From contig AAZW01000017.1 in NCBI GenBank assembly GCA_000169995.1, forward strand, positions 23,069-87,068: a stretch of DNA of 64,000 bases. The letters are read 5' to 3'. Positions within the stretch are counted from its first letter, which is position 1; every line of letters starts with the position of its first letter. Made by a program: the position numbers and the translations under genes. This stretch comes from Vibrionales bacterium SWAT-3 (GTDB taxonomy: Bacteria > Pseudomonadota > Gammaproteobacteria > Enterobacterales > Vibrionaceae). A model generated the notes under the pieces. It was not told the origin of the DNA. It did not search any database and saw only the letters and a program-made list of their open reading frames with translations. Below are positions 26,496 to 35,685 of the stretch, one piece after another.

Positions 26496-28303
26496 GCAGC
26501 AACGCTTCATACCTAACTCAGCGACTAGTGGACACTTGCCTTCGTGAAGACCTATTCGGCTTAGTGTCTAAAAGTCAGTTCACAGCCAGAACGCCTGCTA
26601 CCCTTACTAGTTCGAATTACCCGGATGAGCAAGCATGGGCTCTCTTTTCCCATTCTGATTTCACGCTTTACCTACCCGTCACGCCAAGTTACTACATGCA
26701 GCGCTGGGTTTACGGTTCTCCCAATGGGGTGGATGGTAGTGGCTGGTTAATCGAGAAAAAGGGCCAGTTTGAACTTCAGCATGACTATCATGATTGGATA
26801 CAATTGCTAAAAGCGTGTGCAAATGAAAGCTCCCACCCATTGCTAGATGGTTACTTACAAGAACTGGAATGTGCAGAGGAACACAAAGCACTATGTGATA
26901 ACGCTTTCCAGCAACATTCTAAGTCATTAATGCAGCCGATTTCTAAGCTGACACATTGGAACCAAAAATTACTGCGCGCTGATCAAATCGCGTCTTACCT
27001 TGATCACCCTTATTATCCAACCGCTCGCGCAAAGTTTGGTTTAAGTGATACAGACCTCAAGCAATATGCTCCAGAGTTTGCACAAAGCTTTACTCTGCGT
27101 TGGCTAGCGATTGATAAGTCACTCATCACTTTGACAAGTTCACAGCCACAATGCTGGCCAACCATGGAGCAAGTAGGTCTACCGGGCGACTTTGCTGTGA
27201 GTCATCATTTATTCCCAGCACACCCTTTAACACTACAAGGCCTTGAGTCTCTTCCAGAAGGCATTATTGAAGCCCCTACTCCATACCTTGAGGTTACGCC
27301 TACACTATCGGTGCGTACCGTTGTTGTGAATTCTGCACCAAATATTCACATCAAAGTACCTCTTATCATGCGTTCTCTAGGTACCAAAAACATTCGCTTA
27401 ATCAAGCCTTCGACTCTTTATGATGGACACTGGTTCGAGCGCCTATTAACGCACTTGGAACAAAATGATAGCGACTTACAAGGCACGCTATTTCATTGCA
27501 ATGAGAAACACGGTGGACACGTAGGAGATGACAAGAGCTTCGCTTACATCGTGCGTGAATATCCATTGAACCATTCGCAAGATAAAGCACTCGTTCCCGT
27601 TGCCGCGTTGGCTAGCCCAATGCCCGATGGCCGCTTGTTCTTAGAGCACCTCGCCGAACAGTATTATCACAATGACACGTTAGCTTGGTTTAAGGATTAC
27701 GTTGATCTGCTTTCAAAAGTGCATCTGAGATTGTGGCTTCGCTACGGCATTGCATTGGAGTCCAACCAACAGAACGCCATTATAGCGTTCGGTGCTCAGG
27801 GAAAAATGACCTTAGCGATGAAGGACAATGATGCAGCGCGGATTTGGCCTGAGCGATTTAAAAACTTCGAACACCTCTCACCGGTTAAGTGCGATCAACT
27901 GCTGGATCAACGCATTAAAGTAGACGAGGAGCTGGCTCTTGGTCAGATGTTCACGACCATCACGTTACAGCTCGATATTGCGGCGATTGTTGAAGCAATG
28001 GCCGCACAAGCTATTGCGCCATCGGCTGACCTTTACAAAATAGTGGCAACTAGCCTTTCACTACAACTAGAGCAACTTCGCAATCAAGGTCATGACGTTT
28101 CACTTGCCAATGAGTTGCTATTTGAATCACCGAATCTATACGCCAAGTATTTATTAAGCTCAGGCAGTTTGCTCTCGAAAGAAGCCTCCGGTGCTAGCGA
28201 TATAAACAAATTTTATGGGTTATCGGCTCCGAACTTCTTACTACTTACCAGTGAAGAAGCACAACACGCTTACTTAGAATCCATCAAACAGAGCGTGAAC
28301 TAA
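26492..28303 (+). CDS. pvsB: Vibrioferrin NIS synthetase (IucA/IucC family)
   Basis: 603 residues, IucA/IucC-type NRPS-independent siderophore synthetase. Visible family blocks are HHLFPAHPLTLQGLESLP near residue 230, VRTVVVNSAPNIHIKVPLIMRSLGTKNIRLIKP with the ATP-binding Ser/His/Lys set near 270-305, and the C-terminal FhuF-like helical part with LSKVHLRLWLRYGIALESNQQN. It adenylates a carboxylate and condenses it with an amine or alcohol. PvsB and PvsD together make the two linkages to citrate in vibrioferrin. Confidence 0.92.
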   Translation: MSSNASYLTQRLVDTCLREDLFGLVSKSQFTARTPATLTSSNYPDEQAWALFSHSDFTLYLPVTPSYYMQRWVYGSPNGVDGSGWLIEKKGQFELQHDYHDWIQLLKACANESSHPLLDGYLQELECAEEHKALCDNAFQQHSKSLMQPISKLTHWNQKLLRADQIASYLDHPYYPTARAKFGLSDTDLKQYAPEFAQSFTLRWLAIDKSLITLTSSQPQCWPTMEQVGLPGDFAVSHHLFPAHPLTLQGLESLPEGIIEAPTPYLEVTPTLSVRTVVVNSAPNIHIKVPLIMRSLGTKNIRLIKPSTLYDGHWFERLLTHLEQNDSDLQGTLFHCNEKHGGHVGDDKSFAYIVREYPLNHSQDKALVPVAALASPMPDGRLFLEHLAEQYYHNDTLAWFKDYVDLLSKVHLRLWLRYGIALESNQQNAIIAFGAQGKMTLAMKDNDAARIWPERFKNFEHLSPVKCDQLLDQRIKVDEELALGQMFTTITLQLDIAAIVEAMAAQAIAPSADLYKIVATSLSLQLEQLRNQGHDVSLANELLFESPNLYAKYLLSSGSLLSKEASGASDINKFYGLSAPNFLLLTSEEAQHAYLESIKQSVN

Positions 28304-28309
28304 TCCACC

Positions 28310-29518
28310 ATGACCAAACTCATTTATTGTGTGCTGCTCTGCCACTTCATAGCGGCATTCGCAGCCTTAGGCATGCCTCTGTTTTTACCTATGGTATTAC
28401 CGACACTTGGCGCACATATCGATTCAGATTGGGCAGGCATTTTATTTATTTTGCCAACCTTTTGTACTGCGTTAGCTGCACGATTTTGGGGGCAGTTTGC
28501 TGATAAATTTGGCAGACGTCGCTCTCTGTTACGAGCACAACTAGGGCTTGCTGCAGGGTTTGCTCTGTGTGGTTTGGCAGACAATCTGACAATGTTTGTG
28601 TTTGGTCTTATTGTTCAAGGAACCTTTGGCGGCACCATGGCCGCCTCAAATAGCTACCTATCAAGTCAAATTAAAGACGCAAAGACCCTCGGTACCTCAC
28701 TGAATAAGACCCAGCTTTCTGCTCGTTTGGCATTGATTGTCGCGCCCATCGGCCTAGGTTGGACATTGTCAGACACGAGTCCGCTCAATACGTATCTGTG
28801 GTTGTCTGCCTTGCCTTTGTTAGCATTGGCAATCACGCTAACGCTCCCTGCTGATAACTTAGAGAAATTGGATGTAGAGAAAGAAGCAAAAGACCAAACA
28901 ACGAGTCAAAGAGAACAAACAACACACAAGCCGTTACACAACCTCTACTGGGTGTTCGGTGCACAGTTCTGCTTTGCTTTTTCGATGGTCGTCACCTTCC
29001 CCTATTTCTCACCTTTTGTGCAGCAATATGGTGTGACAAACCAAGCATGGATAGGCTTTTTATACGCCCTTCCACACGGTGTCTACTTACTCTTTGCCGG
29101 AAAAGTTCATCTGTTTTCAGAGAGGCTCAACCGCTGTCATCCGCTTGCTACTTTGTACCTTGGTTTTGGCTTGCTCTCAGTCAGTACAGCGATGCACCTA
29201 ATACCCGATCAAACAACGCTAGCCATGGCTCGAGTTGTTTTTGGACTTGGGATGGTCTGTTGCTATCAAGGGCTGCATCAAGCCTTAGCCAACCAAATCG
29301 ACCGACAACAAAGTGGCAAGATATTTTCGCGCTTTGATGCCATGTCTAAATGGGGTGGTGTTGCAGCAGGGTTAAGCGCGTCCGTTATATCAAGCTTAGG
29401 GTGGCTTGAGGTTCCTTTTTTACTTTCTACTTTGATCAGCTTTAGTACTGCTATCGCAATGATCATTCTTTCAAAATTTGGACATCGACATGTTAAACAC
29501 TCATTCATCTCCAACTGA
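28310..29518 (+). CDS. pvsC: Vibrioferrin exporter (MFS)
   Basis: 402 residues with twelve predicted membrane helices. The major facilitator signature GQFADKFGRRRSLLRAQL lies between helices 2 and 3. It is flanked by the siderophore synthetase genes and starts six bases after the pvsB stop. In V. parahaemolyticus PvsC secretes vibrioferrin across the inner membrane; the same role is expected. The 3' end overlaps the start of pvsD. Confidence 0.9.
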   Translation: MTKLIYCVLLCHFIAAFAALGMPLFLPMVLPTLGAHIDSDWAGILFILPTFCTALAARFWGQFADKFGRRRSLLRAQLGLAAGFALCGLADNLTMFVFGLIVQGTFGGTMAASNSYLSSQIKDAKTLGTSLNKTQLSARLALIVAPIGLGWTLSDTSPLNTYLWLSALPLLALAITLTLPADNLEKLDVEKEAKDQTTSQREQTTHKPLHNLYWVFGAQFCFAFSMVVTFPYFSPFVQQYGVTNQAWIGFLYALPHGVYLLFAGKVHLFSERLNRCHPLATLYLGFGLLSVSTAMHLIPDQTTLAMARVVFGLGMVCCYQGLHQALANQIDRQQSGKIFSRFDAMSKWGGVAAGLSASVISSLGWLEVPFLLSTLISFSTAIAMIILSKFGHRHVKHSFISN

Positions 29519-31349
29519 GAACCGAGCTGGAAACAAGACGCAAATAAATCACAGCCAGGTTCAGCTCAATCAAGAAAAAGCCCAATTAAATACCATCATG
29601 GGCGTAGTGAATTGCTACCTGCGTGAATACGCGATACCGAACAAGCAAGTTGATTGGTGCTTCAGCTCAGCATCACTACCGCAGACATTAAAAAGAAACT
29701 TTACGGCCAAACAACGTGTGGCAATACATCTCCCTCAGCAAAATCAGACGCAAGAGAGTGGCTTGTTAGTCTTGCCTGTTGAATACGTCAGTAAGCTAGG
29801 AAAAGTAAAACTTTCAGCTACACCTTGGTCGAAAACAGCTGGTGCTGGCTGGTCTAAATTAGACGCAACTCAAACCCTAACACTGTTACTCAATTACCTT
29901 AAACAAGTGTTGATGATCCCGTTCAACCATGAGTTGATAGAACAAATGCAGAACAGCTTGCTGGTAACCGAGCAATTCCTAAACACCGACAGCCCACTCC
30001 AGCAGCATAATGCCTTTATCGCGTCAGAACAGTCACTGCTCTGGGGACACACTTTTCACCCAACACCAAAAAGTCGTTCTGGAGTAAGTATGGATGACTT
30101 ACTCGCTTGCTCCCCGGAAGTTGGCGCAAAGGTGCCTCTGTATTGGTTTGAGGTGGAAGCAGCTTTACTGGATGTATTGCACTCAGATACGCGCACATCA
30201 CCAAAAACGATGCTCGAGCAATTGGCACCGAAAGAAAGTGATTCACAATCAAGATTACTTTATCCGTGCCACCCATGGGAAAGCTACACACTTCTACAAA
30301 ACCCAGCAGTTCAACGTGCGATTGAACAAGGAAAAATTACACCATTAGGCCTAGGGGGAGACAAGCTGTTACCCACTTCATCCGTGCGCACTCTCTATCA
30401 CCCAGACATGGAATGGTTTGCTAAGTTTTCCATCAATGTACGTTTGACCAACTGTGTTCGCAAAAATGCATGGTATGAACTCGACAGTGCCGTTCAGTTA
30501 ACCTCAATTCTACGTTCGATAAAAGAGAGCGAGCAGCTGCGTAACCCTATATTCAAGGTGATGAGTGAGCCATACGCAACAACACTGAATCTAGAATCAA
30601 TTGCAGGGCAAGAGCCTGACGACATCATAAAAGCGCGTGAATCATTTGGCATTTTGTATCGCGAGAACTTCACACTTAGTGAAACCGACGTTCTACAACC
30701 GACATTAGCAGGTTCGCTGTTTGCCTATGACCGAGAAGGAAACAGCTGTATAGCTACCCAGCTAAAACACAAAGCAAAACAAAGCCAGTATGAAAGTGTC
30801 GCAACCTTGTGGTTTGAGCGCTACTTGCACTGCTTGGTTCCAGGCGTGTTTAACTACTACTTCAAACATGGAGTCGCATTTGAACCTCACTTACAAAACA
30901 CGCTGATCGGTTTTGAACAAGGCATGCCATGTTGTGTGTGGATTCGTGATTTAGAAGGTACAAAATTGTTACCTGAATTTTGGCCTTCAGAGACATTACA
31001 ACAGCTTTCAGAACGGGCCCGACAATCGGTTTACTACAGCCGAGAACAAGGTTGGAATCGCATTGGTTACTGCACCTTTATTAACAACATTAGTGAGGCC
31101 ATATTCTTTATTGCTGAGGGAGACACCAAACTTGAACAGACGTTGTGGGAATTATTGAAAGAATCCATTGTTCGTTGGCAGTCAATCAATGGTAAGCAAC
31201 CAGAGTTAGTGGCGTTACTCGATGGCGGCTTCTTCCCAAGTAAGAACAACTTCACCACTCGCTTGATGCAAAATGCCGACAAAGAGTCGAGTTACACGCT
31301 AATTGCGACACCGTGGGCGACTCAAAACACAGGAGAAAATCATGACTAA
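29490..31349 (+). CDS. pvsD: Vibrioferrin NIS synthetase (IucA/IucC family)
   Basis: 619 residues from the ATG at 29490, which lies inside the end of pvsC; a TTG at 29478 in the same frame is possible. It is a second IucA/IucC-type synthetase with YPCHPWESYTLLQN near residue 255, LLPTSSVRTLYHPDMEWFAK near 290 and RLTNCVRKNAWYELDS near 318. Published schemes for vibrioferrin have PvsD start from citrate and serine; that detail is knowledge of the family, not read from the sequence. It overlaps pvsE by eight bases. Confidence 0.9.
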   Translation: MLNTHSSPTENRAGNKTQINHSQVQLNQEKAQLNTIMGVVNCYLREYAIPNKQVDWCFSSASLPQTLKRNFTAKQRVAIHLPQQNQTQESGLLVLPVEYVSKLGKVKLSATPWSKTAGAGWSKLDATQTLTLLLNYLKQVLMIPFNHELIEQMQNSLLVTEQFLNTDSPLQQHNAFIASEQSLLWGHTFHPTPKSRSGVSMDDLLACSPEVGAKVPLYWFEVEAALLDVLHSDTRTSPKTMLEQLAPKESDSQSRLLYPCHPWESYTLLQNPAVQRAIEQGKITPLGLGGDKLLPTSSVRTLYHPDMEWFAKFSINVRLTNCVRKNAWYELDSAVQLTSILRSIKESEQLRNPIFKVMSEPYATTLNLESIAGQEPDDIIKARESFGILYRENFTLSETDVLQPTLAGSLFAYDREGNSCIATQLKHKAKQSQYESVATLWFERYLHCLVPGVFNYYFKHGVAFEPHLQNTLIGFEQGMPCCVWIRDLEGTKLLPEFWPSETLQQLSERARQSVYYSREQGWNRIGYCTFINNISEAIFFIAEGDTKLEQTLWELLKESIVRWQSINGKQPELVALLDGGFFPSKNNFTTRLMQNADKESSYTLIATPWATQNTGENHD

Positions 31350-32544
31350 GCCAACTCTGCTTCCTTCTCACATCGAGCAAGAAATAAAACAACTCGCGAA
31401 CCAGCAGAATCAGCCGTTATGTGCTTACCTGTATGACCTTAATGAACTTGAACAGCACATAAAGCAGATGCGTCATGTATTACCCAAAAACGTAGAGTTG
31501 TTTTATGCCGCAAAGGCCAACCCTTCTGCGCCTATCTTGAGAACCTTGGCGCCTTACGTTGATGGGTTTGAAGCGGCATCTGGCGGCGAACTTAGCCACC
31601 TTCAGCAGCAACTGCTGAATAAACCACTGATCTTTGGTGGCCCAGGGAAAATGCCAAGCGAATTAGAACAAGCAATACAACTTGATGTGGATGCCATCCA
31701 TGTAGAAAGTATTACGGAACTTCAGCGCATCGGAGCTTTAACACAAAAGTTGAATAGATCCGCTTCCATCTTTCTGCGCATGAATATCGATATTGGCGAT
31801 ATCACACTCAGCAAGCTAGCCATGGGTGGGAAACCGACTCCATTTGGTTTCGATGAAGCTGAGTTGGATAACGCCATCATGCATCTACGTGATTTTCCAT
31901 TGATAGAGCTGAAAGGCTTCCACTTCCACCTAATGTCACATCAACTCGATGTTAGTCGTCACTTAGCACTCGTTCAACGCTATTTCCAAGTGGTTAAACA
32001 ATGGAAAGAACAATACTCGCTTGAAGACCTCATTATTAACCTCGGTGGAGGCATGGGGATCAATTACCAAGATCCTAGCCAACATTTCCCGTGGATAGAA
32101 TTTTGCGACAAATTAGAATTCTTGATCGCTGAAGAACATATGCAAGATTGGAAACTGCGCTTTGAGTGTGGACGATATATATCTGCGCCGTGCGGCTACT
32201 ATGTGATGGAAGTGTTAGACATCAAACAGAATCTTGGCGAAAACTTTGTGATTGCTCGTGGCGGCACGCATCATTTCCGTACACCAGCAGCACAAAGCCA
32301 TGATCACCCTTTTGCTGTTATCCACAATCAGCAGCACTCAACCATTTCGAACCCAATACACCACACTACTGCCAATTTAGTTGGTCAGTTGTGTACACCA
32401 AAAGACGTACTCGCTCGAAACCAAAGCATTGAGTACATCGACATCGGTGACTATCTTGTGTTCACCTTAGCAGGAGCATATGCATGGAATATTTCTCACC
32501 AGAACTTTTTAATGCATGAGCCGCCTATATTTCACTACTTTTGA
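31342..32544 (+). CDS. pvsE: PLP-dependent decarboxylase of vibrioferrin synthesis
   Basis: 400 residues, fold type III decarboxylase related to diaminopimelate and ornithine decarboxylases. ELFYAAKANPSAPILR carries the lysine that binds pyridoxal phosphate, LINLGGGMGINY the phosphate-binding glycines, and LRFECGRYISAPCGYYV the substrate block. It removes the carboxyl of the seryl unit to give the ethanolamine arm. The ATG at 31342 follows AGGAGA; the longer open frame from 31303 lacks such a site. Last gene of the synthesis operon. Confidence 0.92.
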   Translation: MTKPTLLPSHIEQEIKQLANQQNQPLCAYLYDLNELEQHIKQMRHVLPKNVELFYAAKANPSAPILRTLAPYVDGFEAASGGELSHLQQQLLNKPLIFGGPGKMPSELEQAIQLDVDAIHVESITELQRIGALTQKLNRSASIFLRMNIDIGDITLSKLAMGGKPTPFGFDEAELDNAIMHLRDFPLIELKGFHFHLMSHQLDVSRHLALVQRYFQVVKQWKEQYSLEDLIINLGGGMGINYQDPSQHFPWIEFCDKLEFLIAEEHMQDWKLRFECGRYISAPCGYYVMEVLDIKQNLGENFVIARGGTHHFRTPAAQSHDHPFAVIHNQQHSTISNPIHHTTANLVGQLCTPKDVLARNQSIEYIDIGDYLVFTLAGAYAWNISHQNFLMHEPPIFHYF

Positions 32545-32624
32545 GCTTCGAGGAAACCAAGATAAAGCTTTGGAACTTAATGTCATCCATAAACGAGCTG
32601 TCATCTAGGTAATACCTCGTAAAC

Positions 32625-32664
32625 AAAAAGGCGCTAGTAAACCATCGCTCACTAGCGCCTTTCA
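32625..32664. terminator. Bidirectional terminator between pvsE and benE-like gene
   Basis: AAAGGCGCTAGT (32627-32638) pairs with ACTAGCGCCTTT (32651-32662), twelve perfect pairs. On the minus strand it is followed by TTTTTG, so it is strongest for the transporter gene. Confidence 0.85.
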
Positions 32665-32674
32665 TCAAGCATCA

Positions 32675-33868
32675 CTATGACTGAACTTGTGAAGCTCTAT
32701 TATCCCCATTCGTTCTGACTTTGTAATTGTGTAACCAGCAACAAAGTAATCCAATACAAAGCCCCCAGAACGCACTTCCGATACCCAATAAATTCGTACC
32801 AGAAGCTGTAAATAAGAACGTAAACAGCGCTGGCTCTCTGTAGTGGTTGTCTGCCATAGAAACAGCTAAACAGTTCATCAATGTAGGCATCACCGCTAAC
32901 CCCGCAACAGCGATGACTACCGCGGAAGGAACCGCGCTAAACAAGGACACAAATGACATGCCCATCACGCCAGCTAACAAGTAGAACACGCCCATCGAGA
33001 TTCCCGCCATATAACGCGTTTTGGGATCGTCATCGGCATTGGGGCCCATACAGATCGCTCCGGTGATTGCCGCAAGGTTATACGCAAAGCCTCCTAGCGG
33101 CGCTAATAGTAACCCTGTCACACCCGTGGTAGTGATGATCTTCGATGAATCCACTTGGTACCCGTTTGCTTTTAGCACAGCAAACCCCGGTAAGTTCTGC
33201 GAAGCCATCGTCACGATAAACAACGGGATACCAACACTAAGCAAAGAAAAGAATTCGAAATCAGGCATGATGAATACCGGTGTCGTTAAACCTAACGTGA
33301 CTTGACTGACATCGAGTTTGCCAAAACCAACGCACATCACCAAAGCAATGACGAAAATACTTGGGATCAACAACTTTCCTAACCTCGATTTAGCCAAAAT
33401 AAACACAGCAAGCATCACTGCCACTATCTGAACTTCTTCCATTAACGATGTAAACAAGCCCAAACCGAACTGCAATAAAATCCCCGCAAGCATAGCCGAT
33501 GCAATCGACGTGGGTATTTGTTTCAGTACTTTCTCAAATATCCCAGCCATGCCGACTAGCGTGATCAACAACGAACTAAACAGGAATACAGCAACTGCAT
33601 GATTCATCGTCAGACCTTCAAGCGAAGTAATCAACAGTGCTGCTCCCGGTGTCGACCAAGCCGTCACAACCGGTTTCTTGTGATAGAAAGAGAGCAATAT
33701 CGTGGTTGCCCCCATACCAATTCCCAACGCCCAGAACCATGACGCAACCTGTTCTTGAGTTGCTCCGGCACTCATCGCGGCTTGGTAAATGATCGCAGCT
33801 GCGCTTGCATACCCAATAAATACAGCAATAAAGCCCGTACTAACGTGGGAAAATTTTAGCTTAGTCAT
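32675..33868 (-). CDS. BenE/YdcO-family transporter
   Basis: 397 residues, about twelve membrane helices, of the benzoate:H+ symporter (BenE) family. Characteristic stretches are FIAVFIGYASAAAIIYQAA, TAWSTPGAALL and GGFAYNLAAITGAICMG. E. coli YdcO is the closest arrangement known to me, since there too the gene is next to an XRE-cupin regulator (YdcN/SutR). No aromatic catabolism genes are nearby, so benzoate as substrate is uncertain; an anion or sulfur compound is possible. Confidence 0.85.
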   Translation of the reverse strand: MTKLKFSHVSTGFIAVFIGYASAAAIIYQAAMSAGATQEQVASWFWALGIGMGATTILLSFYHKKPVVTAWSTPGAALLITSLEGLTMNHAVAVFLFSSLLITLVGMAGIFEKVLKQIPTSIASAMLAGILLQFGLGLFTSLMEEVQIVAVMLAVFILAKSRLGKLLIPSIFVIALVMCVGFGKLDVSQVTLGLTTPVFIMPDFEFFSLLSVGIPLFIVTMASQNLPGFAVLKANGYQVDSSKIITTTGVTGLLLAPLGGFAYNLAAITGAICMGPNADDDPKTRYMAGISMGVFYLLAGVMGMSFVSLFSAVPSAVVIAVAGLAVMPTLMNCLAVSMADNHYREPALFTFLFTASGTNLLGIGSAFWGLCIGLLCCWLHNYKVRTNGDNRASQVQS

Positions 33869-33934
33869 GTTATTTTATTCCTATGTGCGCTATAACGCAC
33901 AAGCTATTTATAGATAAAATTTTGTAGAAAAAGT

Positions 33935-34495
33935 ATGCAAACAGAAATTAAAGTCGGTACTAACTTAAAACGCCTTCGCCAAGAAAAGGGCTGGAGCCTA
34001 GATAAAGCAGCAAAAGCGACAGGCGTAAGTAAAGCTATGTTAGGTCAAATTGAACTTGGGGAGTCCAGCCCAACCGTCGCTAAACTCTGGCAGATCGCAT
34101 CTGGGTTTGAAGTGTCATTTTCCAGTTTCATCACAGAAAGTTCGAACAATGAGCTGACGAGTTTATTCAGAGATGCAAACGAGTTAAGGCGTGAAGAATA
34201 TAACGTTGGTTTCTTCGTCAGCTTATTATTTCCTTTTGAAGAGGCACTTGGGTTTGAGATCTTCGAGCTAACCCTCGCCCCTGGCTATCAGCATGAATCC
34301 GACCCGCATAATACTGGCGTTACCGAGCACATATTATGTATTGCAGGAGAGATGGCCGTGCTATTTGATGGTGAATGGCAAACATTGCAGGCAGGGCAAG
34401 CCGTTCGCTTTAATGCTAACCAAAAGCACGGATATAAGAACCTCGGTGAAGACAATGCGGTGTTCCATAACGTAATTCACTATCCTGAAAAATAA
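33935..34495 (+). CDS. XRE-family regulator with cupin domain (YdcN/SutR-like)
   Basis: 186 residues. Residues about 7-62 form the helix-turn-helix (LKRLRQEKGWSLDKAAKATGVSKAMLGQIELGESSPTVATLW-like pattern); residues about 105-180 are a small cupin with HILCIAGEMAVLFDGEWQTLQAGQAVRF. Such proteins sense a small ligand through the cupin. Only 66 bases separate it from the divergent transporter gene, which it very likely regulates together with itself. Confidence 0.85.
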   Translation: MQTEIKVGTNLKRLRQEKGWSLDKAAKATGVSKAMLGQIELGESSPTVAKLWQIASGFEVSFSSFITESSNNELTSLFRDANELRREEYNVGFFVSLLFPFEEALGFEIFELTLAPGYQHESDPHNTGVTEHILCIAGEMAVLFDGEWQTLQAGQAVRFNANQKHGYKNLGEDNAVFHNVIHYPEK

Positions 34496-34583
34496 TGGTT
34501 TTCCTACACATCCGACCATTTATCTAGTATTAATAACAGTTGAAAGGATATGCATCTATAAGAATTAGGGAGCCCATAATCAA

Positions 34584-35423
34584 ATGACACTAGAATCAAA
34601 ACATGCCCTAGTTGTGGAAGGTGGTGCAATGCGTGGCATCTTTGCTGCTGGGGTATTAGACGGCTTTATCGACCACCAATACAACCCGTTTGATTTCTGC
34701 ATCGGCGTCTCTGCGGGCTCAACCAATTTAGCCTCTTGGCTATCTAACCAACGCGGCCGAACCTATACCATTATTTCCGACTACTCATGCCAACCTGAGT
34801 TTATTAACTTCAAGAAGTTTGCCAAAGGTGGACACTTGCTTGACCTCGACTGGCTTTGGGAGCATATCGCACTGCACTATCCATACGATATGGAAGCCTT
34901 CGATACACAGCCGCTTCCCTTTCAAGTAGTGACTACGGATGTTGAAACTGGTGAACCACTCTACACGCAGGGTGAGAAGAGTAACCTAGAAGAACTCCTC
35001 AAAGCGTCCTGCTCTGTTCCTATGGCCTACCGCACACCTCTGAGAGTAAACGGTCGAAAGATGATAGACGGTGGTGTGGTCGATTCCATTCCCGTGATTG
35101 AGGCTTATAAACAAGGGGCGAAACAGATCACGGTGATCCTCTCGCAAAAGCAGGGTTACAAAAAGCGCCCACCGAAAGCACCTTGGCTCTTACGTCGCCT
35201 AATGAAAGAGACACCTCAACTGGCTGAGGCCATGATCACGCGTGCAGAACAATACAATCAAACCTTAGAGTTTATTGAGAACCCACCTCACGATTGCACC
35301 ATTAAGGTCATCGTGCCGGACGATAGTTTTGCTGTCGGAAGATTAACCACAGATAAAGACAAACTTGAAGCCGGTTACCAAATGGGGCTGAAGGCAGCAG
35401 AGCGATTCGTTACACAAACATAA
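34584..35423 (+). CDS. Patatin-like phospholipase
   Basis: 279 residues with every patatin landmark: the oxyanion glycine block EGGAMRGIFAAGVLDG near residue 12, the nucleophile elbow GVSAGS near residue 39, and the catalytic Asp in MIDGGVVDSIPV near residue 165. It has no signal peptide or membrane anchor, so it is likely a cytoplasmic serine lipid acyl hydrolase of the YjjU class. The 75-base repeat that starts 58 bases past its stop codon provides its terminator hairpin. Confidence 0.88.
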   Translation: MTLESKHALVVEGGAMRGIFAAGVLDGFIDHQYNPFDFCIGVSAGSTNLASWLSNQRGRTYTIISDYSCQPEFINFKKFAKGGHLLDLDWLWEHIALHYPYDMEAFDTQPLPFQVVTTDVETGEPLYTQGEKSNLEELLKASCSVPMAYRTPLRVNGRKMIDGGVVDSIPVIEAYKQGAKQITVILSQKQGYKKRPPKAPWLLRRLMKETPQLAEAMITRAEQYNQTLEFIENPPHDCTIKVIVPDDSFAVGRLTTDKDKLEAGYQMGLKAAERFVTQT

Positions 35424-35481
35424 AGCAGTTACTGAATGCTAAGTAGCTGGATTTAATCCCCCTGCTCTCTAGCTGTAAAGC

Positions 35482-35556
35482 AAAAAAGCGAGCCACTTGG
35501 GCTCGCTTTTAAGTATTTGTTTTAAGATAAATTACAGAAGTTCTACCGACTGATGA
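35482..35556. repeat. 75-bp direct repeat, left copy (ackA 3'-end-like)
   Basis: Perfectly identical to 55109-55183. It contains a terminator stem AAAAGCGAGCC / GGCTCGCTTTT and then, read on the minus strand, the last codons and stop of an acetate kinase (S-V-E-L-L-stop). Similar sequence ends the real ackA at 60059-60133. The left copy has only about nine ackA codons and breaks off after TGATGA. Confidence 0.9.
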
Positions 35557-35651
35557 AGAATAATTTAGTAACTGGAGGTTTTAGAAAAAAGTGTATCAAC
35601 GCCCTTGCTAAATTAGTAAAAAATGAATAACCACTGGTATGGAAAAGTAAA

Positions 35652-35677
35652 AGAGCCTCATGGCATCATGAGGCTCT
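35652..35677 (-). terminator. Terminator of the TcA-like gene
   Basis: AGAGCCTCATG (35652-35662) pairs with CATGAGGCTCT (35667-35677), eleven pairs, tetraloop GCAT, followed on the minus strand by TTTTAC. It begins nine bases after the stop codon at 35686. Confidence 0.88.
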
Positions 35678-35685
35678 ATCCTTGA

